From NCBI GenBank assembly GCA_018901625.1, contig JAHIEM010000135.1, forward strand, positions 1 to 29,567: a stretch of DNA of 29,567 nucleotides. Reading direction: 5' to 3'. The notes under the pieces were generated by a model. It ran no database searches, was not told the origin of the DNA, and saw only the letters and a program-made list of their open reading frames with translations. Each line of letters begins with the position of its first letter. Within the stretch, counting starts at the first letter, position 1. The position numbers and the translations under genes were made by a program. Of this stretch, positions 7,831-15,639 are shown piece after piece. The stretch is from Nanobdellota archaeon (GTDB taxonomy: Archaea > Nanobdellota > Nanobdellia > Pacearchaeales > GW2011-AR1).

Positions 7831-7903
7831 TAAGATTTAAATTTAATTATAATGAAGAATATGTTTCTTACTTGATATTTGGCATTTTGCAGGAAAATCA
7901 AAA

Positions 7904-8086
7904 TCAGCTTTCATAAATACCTGTTTCTGAAGCCCAGTGTTCATCGCAGCAATACTCTTCTGCTGTGTTTGGTTTTGCCTTGCTTGCAACTTCTTGCTGC
8001 CTTGCTCCTGAATTGTATGTATTTCCACAACAACCACATATCCTTGTTTTTTGTTCTGTGCTTGTTCGTGTTTCAAGTGTTTCCAT
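7904..8086 (-). CDS. Small Cys-rich (zinc-ribbon-like) protein
   Basis: A 60-residue protein with RICGCCGNTYNSG (16-28) and EEYCCDEHW (44-52), giving two Cys-rich knuckles (Cys17/19/20 and Cys46/47/His50) that could bind one zinc. No family is recognised. The overlapping 77-residue frame in this stretch lacks any such pattern and was set aside. It is divergent from the AbrB-PhoU regulator across about 128 nt carrying that gene's operator. A similar small Cys-rich gene lies at 9516-9761. Function unknown; a nucleic-acid or regulatory role is possible. Confidence 0.6.
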   Translation of the reverse strand: METLETRTSTEQKTRICGCCGNTYNSGARQQEVASKAKPNTAEEYCCDEHWASETGIYES

Positions 8087-8149
8087 GAATGTCTTAACTT
8101 TTAGGATTATTTATTAATTATCAATTGTGAATATATCCAACCATATCTG

Positions 8150-8209
8150 CAATAAGGTAACACTATCTTCAATAGGGTAAAAAGATTTAAATATAGTGAG
8201 ATAGTGTTA
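8150..8209 (+). promoter_or_regulatory. Operator and TATA box of the AbrB-PhoU regulator gene
   Basis: A perfect 11-bp inverted repeat, TAACACTATCT at 8158-8168 and AGATAGTGTTA at 8199-8209, brackets the TATA box TTTAAATATA (8186-8195). A direct repeat, CAATAAGGTAA (8150-8160) and CAATAGGGTAA (8170-8180), recurs at 20 bp, two helical turns. The TATA box is about 25 nt before the ATG at 8215, so the mRNA is probably leaderless and the right repeat arm overlaps the transcription start. A protein bound here would block transcription. Autoregulation by the AbrB-domain product is the simplest inference. Confidence 0.7.
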
Positions 8210-8214
8210 AGCAT

Positions 8215-9213
8215 ATGAAAAGACGAGTAATTAAACAGGGACATAATACCCTGACTATAACTTTGCCAACTGAGTGGACAAAGAAACTTAATATTCAGCC
8301 AGGTGATGAATTAGATATACAAGAAAAAGAAACAAGCTTGATTTTAAATGGAAATGAAAACCTTAAAGAGAAGAAAACAGAAATTGATTTAACTGGATTT
8401 ACAATTCCTTTGTTATGGAGATTCTTTCAATCTGCGTATCGTTCTGGATGTGATGAGATAAAGTTGAAATTTGATTCTGGAAAAAAAGAATATGAAGATG
8501 CATATCATTTTTATACAACCCAATTTGATTATTCTAAGCTGGGTGAGAAAATGCCTCATAAACCTGCTCTTGCAATGATTCAGTCAGTTGTTGACAGGTT
8601 TATGGGTATGGGTGTTATTGAATCTGGCAAGGATTATTGTATTGTTAAAGATATGGGGGCGCCTTCTGTAAAAGAGTTTGACAATTCACTAAGAAGAGTT
8701 TTTTTGATTATGCAGCAGATGTTTGAGAGAGTTATTGATGCAGTTGGTAATGATGAGATTGGAGATTCTGGGATATGCAAAGAGATTCACACAATTGATT
8801 TGAATACAGACAGGTTTGTTGATTATTGCTGCAGGATTTTAAATAAATTATCAGCCCAGTTTTCAGACAGCAAGAAAATGCTCTTGTTTTCATCTCTGTT
8901 CTTATTAGAATTAGCAGGAGATGAATTCAAGTATATTGGGAAGCATCTGGCAGTAGCAAAAAAATCAGTGAAAGATGTTCTTCCTCTTGCACAGATGGTA
9001 AAAGAGCATTTTGACTTGTATTATGAGCTATTTTATAAATTTAATAGGGAAACTGCAATTAATTTTGGGAAAAATGATTATGAAATTTATAATGAGCACT
9101 TTAAAATAAAAGAAAATCTAAAAGGAGAGGCAAGAAGCATGGCTGGGCATTTTATGATGATTAGCAAATTTGTTCTTGCATTGTCTGAATTAAGAATAGA
9201 GATGGAATTTTAG
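8215..9213 (+). CDS. AbrB/SpoVT-PhoU-like transcription regulator
   Basis: 332 residues. The first 45 (RRVIKQGHNTLTITLPTEW, KLNIQPGDELDI) are a SpoVT/AbrB swapped-hairpin DNA-binding domain. The rest is helical and resembles the PhoU helical bundles seen in archaeal AbrB-PhoU fusion proteins, which are thought to control phosphate-related genes. The family knowledge is limited to similarity, and no phosphate transporter lies in this window. A leaderless start is supported by the TATA box 25 nt upstream. The gene is followed convergently by a small membrane protein gene. Confidence 0.82.
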   Translation: MKRRVIKQGHNTLTITLPTEWTKKLNIQPGDELDIQEKETSLILNGNENLKEKKTEIDLTGFTIPLLWRFFQSAYRSGCDEIKLKFDSGKKEYEDAYHFYTTQFDYSKLGEKMPHKPALAMIQSVVDRFMGMGVIESGKDYCIVKDMGAPSVKEFDNSLRRVFLIMQQMFERVIDAVGNDEIGDSGICKEIHTIDLNTDRFVDYCCRILNKLSAQFSDSKKMLLFSSLFLLELAGDEFKYIGKHLAVAKKSVKDVLPLAQMVKEHFDLYYELFYKFNRETAINFGKNDYEIYNEHFKIKENLKGEARSMAGHFMMISKFVLALSELRIEMEF

Positions 9214-9223
9214 TATTAGAGTT

Positions 9224-9493
9224 CTAAGGGGCATTATTTGGGTCTAATCTGTACTTGAGTTCATCAAACTCTTGGTTACTTCTTTGACAAAGTTCCTTAA
9301 GTTGTTTAGCATGATATTTCTGTCTCTCTATTCTGTAACTTTGAAGTTCTGTTCTTATTTGTGTTAGGTCTCTGTGTGTCTTAATCAAATTTCCGTGTGA
9401 TGCTCCTAATCCCATTGCTATTGAAGCTAACCCCCCAGCAAGTAATGCTCCAATCAAGGTATTTTTGAGTTTTGTTGACAATTTTCCTGACAT
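9224..9493 (-). CDS. Small membrane-anchored coiled-coil protein, unknown
   Basis: 89 residues. One hydrophobic segment (about 12-32, TLIGALLAGGLASIAMGLGA) is followed by a charged helix with heptad character (THRDLTQIRTELQSYRIERQ through ELKYRL). It is a likely single-pass protein with a soluble coil. No family is recognised. It is convergent with the AbrB-PhoU gene (10 nt between) and lies downstream of the Cys-rich gene at 9516 on the same strand. Confidence 0.6.
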   Translation of the reverse strand: MSGKLSTKLKNTLIGALLAGGLASIAMGLGASHGNLIKTHRDLTQIRTELQSYRIERQKYHAKQLKELCQRSNQEFDELKYRLDPNNAP

Positions 9494-9515
9494 AGCAGAT
9501 TTATATCTTCATAGC

Positions 9516-9761
9516 TTAACTACTTTTCTCTTCTGCTTCTTTACACAGCCCAACACTTTGAGCTGCTTCTCTGCTGTTTTGAATGATTCTTTTCAGTAAT
9601 CCGCAATCTTTTGAGCAGTAAATTCTTCCATTATGTTCAAATCCCTCAGTTCTTTTGAGCCACCTGCTGCAATAACATTTTCTGTAATCTGTAAAATGTG
9701 CCAGGTAGAATTCTATATCCTCTTCTTCTATATCTGTTTCCTGGGCTGGTTCTTGGTGCAT
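9516..9761 (-). CDS. Small zinc-finger-like protein
   Basis: 81 residues: an acidic N-terminus (QETDIEEEDIEF), then KCYCSRW (28-34) and IYCSKDCG (47-54). This Cys-x-Cys ... Cys-x3-Cys arrangement is likely to bind one zinc (treble-clef/ribbon-like). A charged helical tail follows. No named family. On the minus strand the ATG at 9761 is preceded by an AT-rich stretch. It shares strand and close spacing (22 nt) with the small membrane protein gene at 9224, so the pair may be co-transcribed. Confidence 0.65.
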   Translation of the reverse strand: MHQEPAQETDIEEEDIEFYLAHFTDYRKCYCSRWLKRTEGFEHNGRIYCSKDCGLLKRIIQNSREAAQSVGLCKEAEEKSS

Positions 9762-9902
9762 AATTTAAAAAAATTCTCTGGTTTTTAAGTATTATTGTGT
9801 TGGGATAAGAACCTAATTCATGCTTAAACCCCTTAGACAATTAAATTAATCTAACAACCGCGGATTACAGGTTAATTAAATGTATTGGGGCTCTTAACAA
9901 GA

Positions 9903-9911
9903 TTTTTAAAT
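9903..9911 (+). promoter_or_regulatory. TATA box of the thioredoxin-CcdA gene
   Basis: TTTTTAAAT centred 25 nt before the ATG at 9932. The distance equals the usual archaeal TATA-to-start spacing, so the transcript is probably leaderless. Upstream, 9845-9880 holds an imperfect inverted repeat around CCGCGG that could be an operator, but the match is weak. Confidence 0.55.
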
Positions 9912-9931
9912 CACAGTTCTATATAGTTTTA

Positions 9932-11062
9932 ATGAAAAAGCTGATGTTCGTAGTTTTGCTATCTTTGTTGTTTATTCCACTAGTTTTAGCTCAGAATTCT
10001 TGTTTAGAAGATGCTAAGACTAACTCGGGTGTTTTATATTTCTTCTATGGAGATGGCTGTCTTCACTGCGCTGATGCTGAGCCTTTTTTGCAGGAATTAG
10101 AAGAGAAGTATAACTTAAAGGTGATTTCTCATGAAACCTGGCATAATTCCAGCAATCAGAAAATATTTGAAGAGTTTTTAGTTTCTTATAATATTCCTAA
10201 AAACTCGTGGGGTGTTCCTGCCTTTTTTATGGGGAGCAGGCACGTAATTGGTTTTGATAACAAAGACAGTGTTGGAAAGAATATTGAAGAAATGGTTTCT
10301 CAGTGCCTTGAGAACAAATGCGATGAGAAGCAGAGTATTATAAGATTCAGCTTATTTGGAAAAAATCTTGAAATTAGCAAGGAGATTCCTATTGTGTTTG
10401 TTGGGGCTGTTCTCGGATTTGTTGATGGTTTTAATCCGTGCACTTTTGCAATTTTAATATTTCTTTTAAGTTATTTATTTACTATATCTGCTTCTAAGAA
10501 GAAAATATTGAAATTAGGATTAGTTTTCTCTTTTGTGATATTCTTGGTTTATGTATTGATTATGTTAGGACTGATTAATCTTGTCTCTTTTATTGGATTT
10601 AGGGGTCTTGGAAGGGTGATTATCTCTGTTGTTCTGATAGTTATTGGATTGATTAATGTGAAAGACTTCTTTTTTAAGGGGTTTGGGCCGAGTTTAGAGA
10701 TTCCTAAATTTGCAAGGCCTATTTTAGAGAGTTATTTGAAAAAGGCTACTGTTCCTGCAATTATTATTCTTGCTATTATTCTGAGTTTTGTTGAGCTTGG
10801 CTGCACTTTAGGGCTGCCTTTAGCTTATGTTGGAATTTTGTCAGAGAAAGCAATTTCTGGATTTTCAGGTTTTTTCTATATTTTATGGTATAATCTATTT
10901 TATATTATGCCCCTGATTATGATTATATTCTTGATTTATTTCTTTGTTTTAGAAACTGACAAGGCAGAGCATTACAGGCAGAAGCTGAGAAAATACATGA
11001 AGCTGACAGGGGGCTTGTTAATGATAGTTCTGGCTCTGGCTTTGCTTTTCGGATGGTTGTGA
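9932..11062 (+). CDS. Thioredoxin-like/CcdA (DsbD-type) membrane fusion protein
   Basis: 376 residues. Residues 1-20 are a signal peptide (LLSLLFIPLVLA, cut before Gln21). A thioredoxin-like extracellular domain follows, with the redox motif GCLHC (Cys43, Cys46) and the cis-proline loop GVPAFF. After about residue 150 come six or so hydrophobic segments of the CcdA/DsbD family, with FNPCTFAIL in the first and ELGCTLGLP later; these two cysteines shuttle electrons across the membrane. The protein should carry reducing power from a cytoplasmic thioredoxin to its own external domain. Bacterial DsbD has the same parts in another arrangement. It is the first gene of a plus-strand run; no substrate is evident nearby. 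Confidence 0.82.
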   Translation: MKKLMFVVLLSLLFIPLVLAQNSCLEDAKTNSGVLYFFYGDGCLHCADAEPFLQELEEKYNLKVISHETWHNSSNQKIFEEFLVSYNIPKNSWGVPAFFMGSRHVIGFDNKDSVGKNIEEMVSQCLENKCDEKQSIIRFSLFGKNLEISKEIPIVFVGAVLGFVDGFNPCTFAILIFLLSYLFTISASKKKILKLGLVFSFVIFLVYVLIMLGLINLVSFIGFRGLGRVIISVVLIVIGLINVKDFFFKGFGPSLEIPKFARPILESYLKKATVPAIIILAIILSFVELGCTLGLPLAYVGILSEKAISGFSGFFYILWYNLFYIMPLIMIIFLIYFFVLETDKAEHYRQKLRKYMKLTGGLLMIVLALALLFGWL

Positions 11063-11106
11063 TAAGTTATAATAATGTTTAAAAATGTGAATTTCTTTCA
11101 AGGGAA

Positions 11107-11406
11107 ATGGTGAATTATTTAAAAGTTTCAGGATTAATTTCATTAATTATTTCTATAGCTGTTGTAGGAGGAATATGGAAGGGTGGCGGTTTTGGCTCCA
11201 GAGGGGTGAGAGAGGAATATTCTTTTAAATATTCTGGAAAGCAGGCAAAGGTTTATGCTGATGATAGAATTCTTGGAGAAGATGAATGTTATGTTTCTAT
11301 TGAAGGTATGGAAAACACTAAAGATAGGCTAAGAGGGGATTTTACAACTGATGATGGAAAGAGGGTTTGTGTAGGAAACAGCTGGTATTTTGTGCAAGAC
11401 AAGTGA
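11107..11406 (+). CDS. Small membrane-anchored protein, unknown
   Basis: 99 residues with one N-terminal hydrophobic segment (LKVSGLISLIISIAVVGGIW), followed by a soluble domain of likely beta structure (YSFKYSGKQAKVYADDR, ECYVSIEGM, NSWYFVQD) with two cysteines. It is probably anchored and facing outside. A TATA-like TTTAAAAA at 11079-11086 lies about 24 nt before the ATG, supporting a leaderless start here. No family is recognised. Its position after the thioredoxin-CcdA gene and its two Cys make it a possible redox client, which is only a guess. Confidence 0.6.
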   Translation: MVNYLKVSGLISLIISIAVVGGIWKGGGFGSRGVREEYSFKYSGKQAKVYADDRILGEDECYVSIEGMENTKDRLRGDFTTDDGKRVCVGNSWYFVQDK

Positions 11407-11451
11407 ACTTAGAATCATAAATTTTATATATTCAGATTACTGCCATTTCTC

Positions 11452-12237
11452 ATGGGAATCAAGAGTTTTTTAGAAAAGATTGGAAAGAATACTGTTTACT
11501 ATCCTGGATGCTTAACTAAATATGCTCTGAGCGCAGAGGCAGAGAACTATAAAAAGATACTTGGGAAACTGGGAGCTGATTTTATTATCCTGCCTGACAT
11601 TTTATGCTGTGGAAGTCCTGTGTTAAATGCAGGGTATGAAACTGAGGCAAGGAAACTGGCAAGGAAGAATCTTGAGATATTTAAGAAGTATAATGTTAAG
11701 AAGATTATTACTAACTGCCCTGCTTGTTTTAAGACATTTCTGAAAGATTATAAGGAGATGCTGCCTGACTGGGATATTGAAGTTGAGCATGTTATCTCTG
11801 TTATTTTGAGTTATCTGGAAAAGAAGAAGATTGTGCTTGAGAGAAGAGAAAAGGTAAGCTATCATGACCCGTGCCATTTAGGGAGACATCTAGGAATTTA
11901 TGAAGAGCCTAGAAAGATACTAGAGAGATTAGGCTATGAAGTTGTTGAGTTAAGAAACTCGCGAGAGAACTCGTTATGCTGCGGGGGAGGAGCGGGTTTG
12001 AAGACTAATAATCCTGAACTTGCTAATAAGATAGCTAGGAAGAGAGTTGAGCAGGCGAGGGATATTGGAGTTAAAAAGATTATTACTCCTTGCCCTTTAT
12101 GTTATGCTCACCTTCATGAAAATAGTGAGATAGAGGTTTTAGAGTTCTCACATGTTGTTGCTGAGGCTTTAGGAATAAAAGTTGAGAAGACTGATTTGAA
12201 GAAAGAGAAGTGCGAACTTAAGGAGGCTTGCAGTTAA
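11452..12237 (+). CDS. CCG-domain Fe-S oxidoreductase subunit (HdrB/GlcF C-terminal-like)
   Basis: 261 residues with two cysteine-rich CCG domains. The first has YYPGC (17-21), LCCGSPVLNAG and TNCPAC; the second has HDPCHLGRH, SLCCGGGAG and TPCPLC. This is the arrangement of HdrB and of the C-terminal half of GlcF/LutA-type subunits, which hold unusual iron-sulfur clusters at the site of electron delivery. The 2x[4Fe-4S] subunit at 15636 and the FAD subunit at 13791 would complete a glycolate/lactate-dehydrogenase-like complex. A TATA box ATTTTATATA (11421-11430) sits 26 nt before the ATG. The C-terminal extension (ECKLEKACS-like, Cys-containing) is poorly conserved in kind. Confidence 0.8.
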   Translation: MGIKSFLEKIGKNTVYYPGCLTKYALSAEAENYKKILGKLGADFIILPDILCCGSPVLNAGYETEARKLARKNLEIFKKYNVKKIITNCPACFKTFLKDYKEMLPDWDIEVEHVISVILSYLEKKKIVLERREKVSYHDPCHLGRHLGIYEEPRKILERLGYEVVELRNSRENSLCCGGGAGLKTNNPELANKIARKRVEQARDIGVKKIITPCPLCYAHLHENSEIEVLEFSHVVAEALGIKVEKTDLKKEKCELKEACS

Positions 12238-12238
12238 T

Positions 12239-12631
12239 ATGAGGATCCAATTAGCTTATAGATTCATAGGAGAGAACGAGGAGGAATTAACAGAGATGCT
12301 AAAAAAGATTTGTTCAATAATTGGTAAATCTGGGAATGAGGTTTATTGTCCTGCCTTAGATTCTAAAAAACCCAAAGAGAAAAAATACTTGTTTCTGAAT
12401 ACACTAGATAAAATTAATGAATCAGACGCGTTGTTAGCAATAATCAGGACAGAAGATAAAAGCGAGGGTATGCTGATGGAGATTGGACATGCTTTAGCCG
12501 AGAAAAAGATATTTATTTTAGCAATTCAGAAGGATTTGAGGAATACTCATATGAGAGAGTTTGCTGATAAGGTTATTGAATTTGAAGATACCAATGATTT
12601 GTATGATAACTTAGGCAAGCTAAAGTTTTAA
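12239..12631 (+). CDS. Nucleoside 2-deoxyribosyltransferase-like protein
   Basis: 130 residues with a Rossmann-like pattern. LAYRFIG at the first strand, DALLAIIRTED in the middle and SEGMLMEIGHALAEKKIF (about 75-92) give the Ser-x-Gly-x-x-x-Glu-x-Gly segment found in nucleoside deoxyribosyltransferases and DNPH1-type deoxynucleotide hydrolases. In these enzymes the Glu is the nucleophile attacking the N-glycosidic bond. The gene starts 1 nt after the CCG-domain gene and is probably co-transcribed with it. Substrate unknown. Confidence 0.65.
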   Translation: MRIQLAYRFIGENEEELTEMLKKICSIIGKSGNEVYCPALDSKKPKEKKYLFLNTLDKINESDALLAIIRTEDKSEGMLMEIGHALAEKKIFILAIQKDLRNTHMREFADKVIEFEDTNDLYDNLGKLKF

Positions 12632-12632
12632 C

Positions 12633-12770
12633 ATGGCAGAAGAAAAGGTTTATAAAGCTCAAGAATTGTGTAATTATAGCAATCTTCGGATTGTGAGTAT
12701 GATCCCCGGTGATTTGAAAAAGTTGCCGGATGTTTATATTTTTTCTAAAATTTTCAGGAGTGTTGTTTGA
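12633..12770 (+). CDS. Small ORF (45 residues) coupled to the NYN gene
   Basis: ATG at 12633 opens a 45-residue frame (MAEEKVYKAQELCNYSNLRI... ending FRSVV), 1 nt after the preceding stop. Its TGA overlaps the ATG of the NYN gene (TGATG at 12768-12772). This nested spacing is typical of translationally coupled genes, and the coding-like composition supports a real peptide. No family is recognised. It could also be the end of a longer, now truncated protein. Confidence 0.45.
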   Translation: MAEEKVYKAQELCNYSNLRIVSMIPGDLKKLPDVYIFSKIFRSVV

Positions 12771-13345
12771 TGGAAGACACTTTGATGTTCGTTGATGACT
12801 GCTTTTTTGGGTTAGTGAAGAAGCATCTGCAAAGAAAGACTGGCAAGAGCAAAAAATATCTGCAGACTTTTAGAAATATCTGCAAAAAGGAAAATCTAAA
12901 CTTAAAACACTTGTTTATTTATTCTGCCCCCCCTTATCAAAACTCTAAGCCCACAGAGCAAGAAAACTCCTTAATGAGAAGGTATAACAATATGATGCGA
13001 ATGCTGAAAAGAAAAAAATGGATTATTTTAAGGGAAGGAAGATGCCAGAGAATATTTAATGAGAAAGGAGTTGCAGACTATTGCCAAAAAGGAGTTGATG
13101 CTCTTGTTATCTTGGATATGTATGACGTTAAGGAAAATTATCCAAACATAAAAAAGATTATTTTAATTGCGTCAGATTCTGATTTTGTGCCAGTTATAGA
13201 AAGAATGAAACAGAAGGGAATTGAAGTCATATTGTACACTTTTTTTGACAGGCAGAGGGGCTCAAAATTTTCAACATCAAATCACCTTTTAAGCGTTGCG
13301 TCAAAATGGGTAAAATTAAATGAAAAAGATTTTGATGATGCTTAA
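12770..13345 (+). CDS. NYN-domain (PIN-like) ribonuclease-like protein
   Basis: 191 residues from the ATG at 12770, which overlaps the stop of the 45-residue ORF; a TTG one codon earlier is less likely. FVDDCFF (7-13) gives the first acidic residues. KGVDALVILDMYDV and IASDSDFVPVIERMKQKG are the two later NYN/LabA-type motifs (KGVD...D and SDSDF.P), so the acidic metal-binding set is intact. NYN proteins are PIN-like nucleases acting on RNA. The insert between them (ERCQRIFNEK region) is basic. No toxin-antitoxin partner is apparent, although the small upstream ORF is placed like one. Confidence 0.75.
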   Translation: MEDTLMFVDDCFFGLVKKHLQRKTGKSKKYLQTFRNICKKENLNLKHLFIYSAPPYQNSKPTEQENSLMRRYNNMMRMLKRKKWIILREGRCQRIFNEKGVADYCQKGVDALVILDMYDVKENYPNIKKIILIASDSDFVPVIERMKQKGIEVILYTFFDRQRGSKFSTSNHLLSVASKWVKLNEKDFDDA

Positions 13346-13383
13346 AATAAAAAATGCGCCAAATTTTTCGGAGATGATATAAT

Positions 13384-13794
13384 ATGAAGATATTTATTTG
13401 CAGCAGCAAGCATAATTATTACAAGATTGCCCCTATAAAAGAAGCATTGGAGAAACTCGGGCATTCTATTACCCTGCCTAATAGTTATGACGAGCCAATG
13501 AAAGAAGAAGATATGAAGCTGATTTCTAATGAGGAGCATAGCAAATGGAAATCTGCAATGATAAAAAAGCAAAGAGAAAAAATAAATGTAAATGATGCAA
13601 TTCTTGTGCTAAATTTTGATAAAAACGGGCAGGAAAATTACATAGGTGGAGCAACATTCCTAGAAATATTCACGGCATGGGACACTGGAAAGAAAGTATT
13701 TCTTTATAATAATATCCCAGACAACATCTTCAAAGATGAATTAATGGGAATTAATCCTATAATACTAAATGGGGATTTGAGCAAGATAAGATGA
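13384..13794 (+). CDS. Nucleoside 2-deoxyribosyltransferase-like protein
   Basis: 136 residues: KIFICSSKHNYYKIAPIKEA at the first strand, NDAILVLNFDKNG in the middle, then NYIGGATFLEIFTAWDTGKK and VFLYNNIPDN. The GGATFLEI..A...GK.V pattern with the conserved Glu matches deoxyribosyltransferase-like/TIR-like Rossmann proteins that sense or hydrolyse nucleotides. A Shine-Dalgarno-like GGAGATGA precedes the start by a few nt. The stop overlaps the FAD-subunit ATG (ATGA). It is distantly similar in form to the product at 12239 but not an obvious recent duplicate. Confidence 0.65.
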   Translation: MKIFICSSKHNYYKIAPIKEALEKLGHSITLPNSYDEPMKEEDMKLISNEEHSKWKSAMIKKQREKINVNDAILVLNFDKNGQENYIGGATFLEIFTAWDTGKKVFLYNNIPDNIFKDELMGINPIILNGDLSKIR

Positions 13795-15050
13795 AAGAGA
13801 AAAAACAAATAGACTTGATTGCATATTCGACTGATGCAAGCATGATTGAAGGAAATGCAATTAGTATTATTTTTCCAGAGTCTGTTGAGAAGATACAGGA
13901 AGCTGTGAGAAACTTTAATGGAATTACTATTCGTGGTGGAGGCTCGGGGCTAGTGGGGGGCGCAGTTCCGCAGAACTGCGTTGTTTTAGACATGAGCAAG
14001 ATGAGCAAGATTCTCAAGTTTGATTTAGCTAAGAGAGATATAGAAGTTGAGGCAGGGATTATTCTAGATGAGCTAAATAGCTACCTTGATAAGCATGGCT
14101 TGGAGTTTCCTGTGAATCCATCTAGCCACTCTATCTGCACTATTGGGGGGATGATTGCAACTAATGCTGTTGGTTCTAGAGCTATTAAGTACGGAAGGAC
14201 AAGTGATTGGGTATCTAGGGTGTGGGTTATTGATGGAAGAGGAGAGGTGATTGAGGCTGGCAAGACAGAGATAGATGACTTTTCAGGCTTGGAAGGAATT
14301 ACTGGAGTGATATTCAAGGCTAGATTGAAATTGATTCCTAAAATGAAGAGGACCGCAAGTTTAGTGAGCATGAGCAGCTTGTCTGATGTTCAGGGTTTAG
14401 TTATGAATCTTAAACTTCGCGAAGATGTTTCTGCTATTGAGTTTTTTGACAGGTTTATTTCTGGATTGCTTAATTTGCCTGATAGCAATCATTTGATTGT
14501 AGAATATGAGAGTGAGGAGGGAAAGATGAAGGGTGAAGATTATATTAGAGTTATGAATCTGCGGGACAATATCTATCCTACTCTTGCTAGCGCAGGGTTT
14601 ACGCATATTGAGGACCCTAAGATACTCATCCATAAGTTTAGTGAGTTTGCTGAATTCTTACAAGAAAATAAGATTCCTTTTTTTGGGCATGTTGGCTCTG
14701 GAATAATCCATCCTGTTTATAGAAAGGGACAGGAGAGTTTGATAAGAGAGACAATTAAACTCACTAAGAAGCTTCACGGACAGGTTTCTGGGGAGCATGG
14801 CATAGGGCTCTCGAAGAAAGAGTTTCTTGAACCAGGAGACATAAAGATTATAGAGAGAATCAAGAAGAGGCGCGACCCCTTAAATAAGTTAAATTGTGGG
14901 AAGGTTATTGATTTAAAGCCTCAAAAGAAAGAAGAAGAGAAGAAATTAGTTGATGCTGCTGATGTTGAGGTTAATGATGGTGATGAGGGGTTAATTGACT
15001 TTCAAGAAGATACTAAACAGGGGGGAGTAGATAATGGCAACACGAATTAA
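13791..15050 (+). CDS. FAD-linked oxidase (GlcD/D-lactate dehydrogenase-like)
   Basis: 419 residues. The FAD-binding type 4 domain is clear: ITIRGGGSGLVGGAVPQN at about 45-62, FPVNPSSHSICTIGGMIATNA (the pyrophosphate and flavin region) and GLEGITGVIF. The C-terminal cap ends with FFGHVGSGIIHPVY and GQVSGEHGIGLSKKEFL, motifs of the GlcD/Dld family. It should oxidise a 2-hydroxy acid and pass electrons to the Fe-S subunits at 15636 and 11452. An acidic tail of about 40 residues (KKEEEKKLVDAADVEV...) after the fold is unusual. The gene overlaps both the preceding gene (4 nt) and the HAD gene (17 nt). Confidence 0.85.
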   Translation: MKEKKQIDLIAYSTDASMIEGNAISIIFPESVEKIQEAVRNFNGITIRGGGSGLVGGAVPQNCVVLDMSKMSKILKFDLAKRDIEVEAGIILDELNSYLDKHGLEFPVNPSSHSICTIGGMIATNAVGSRAIKYGRTSDWVSRVWVIDGRGEVIEAGKTEIDDFSGLEGITGVIFKARLKLIPKMKRTASLVSMSSLSDVQGLVMNLKLREDVSAIEFFDRFISGLLNLPDSNHLIVEYESEEGKMKGEDYIRVMNLRDNIYPTLASAGFTHIEDPKILIHKFSEFAEFLQENKIPFFGHVGSGIIHPVYRKGQESLIRETIKLTKKLHGQVSGEHGIGLSKKEFLEPGDIKIIERIKKRRDPLNKLNCGKVIDLKPQKKEEEKKLVDAADVEVNDGDEGLIDFQEDTKQGGVDNGNTN

Positions 15051-15639
15051 AGCAATAATTTTTGATATTGGGGGGGTTGTGATTAAGTTGAGAAATGGGC
15101 AGATTTACACAAGCTTATGTAAAGAATTTAATTTAGATTACGGGGAATTTGCTAAAATAAGAAAAAAGTATCACAAAATTGTACAGACTGGAAAAATATC
15201 TTTTTCAAAATATACTACTTTTTTGTCAAGGGATTTGAAAGTAGATAAAAATAAATTTAGAAGATTATGGTTGACTTTTACAAAAGCAATATTAAAAAAA
15301 GAGGTTGTTAGGACAATAATAAAACTTAAAAAAAATTATATTTTATGTACTTTAACAAATGTTATCAGTGTTAATGATACTATGAGAAATAAGGGGAATC
15401 TATTGCATAGTAAATTCCATTTCAAATTTAATTCTTATGAATGTGGTTTTGCTAAACCTGATATCCGATTTTATAAGATGGTATTGAAGAAATTAAAAAT
15501 TCTTGCTAAAGAGATTGTATTTATTGACGATGATGCCAAAAATCTAGTTCCTGCCAGAAAATTAGGAATGAAAACTATTCTGTTTAGAGATAATTATCAG
15601 TTAATTAAAGAATTAAAGAGTTTTGGGGTGAGAGTATGA
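15034..15639 (+). CDS. HAD-superfamily hydrolase
   Basis: 201 residues with IIFDIGGVV (8-16; Asp11 nucleophile, the second Asp replaced by Gly as in haloacid dehalogenase-type members), TLTNVIS (motif II), KPDIRFYKMVLKK (motif III Lys) and FIDDDAKNLVPARKLG (motif IV). This is a class I HAD phosphatase/dehalogenase of the subfamily with DxGGV. It overlaps the FAD-subunit gene by 17 nt and the ferredoxin subunit by 4 nt, so it is translated from the same message. If the operon oxidises 2-hydroxy acids, a phosphoglycolate-phosphatase-like role is possible, but the sequence does not prove it. Its low GC compared with the flanking genes is noticeable. Confidence 0.8.
   Translation: MATRIKAIIFDIGGVVIKLRNGQIYTSLCKEFNLDYGEFAKIRKKYHKIVQTGKISFSKYTTFLSRDLKVDKNKFRRLWLTFTKAILKKEVVRTIIKLKKNYILCTLTNVISVNDTMRNKGNLLHSKFHFKFNSYECGFAKPDIRFYKMVLKKLKILAKEIVFIDDDAKNLVPARKLGMKTILFRDNYQLIKELKSFGVRV

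Noticed and set aside
7843..8076. A 77-residue frame on the minus strand overlapping the Cys-rich gene.
   Set aside because: Low-complexity Gln/Lys composition and no motif; the overlapping frame at 7904-8086 has paired cysteine knuckles.
9646..9840. A 64-residue minus-strand frame overlapping the zinc-finger gene.
   Set aside because: Its composition looks non-coding and the 81-residue frame carries the Cys motifs.
9845..9880. Imperfect inverted repeat around CCGCGG upstream of the thioredoxin-CcdA gene.
   Set aside because: Only about 7-8 of 10 positions pair and composition is AT-rich, so it may be chance.
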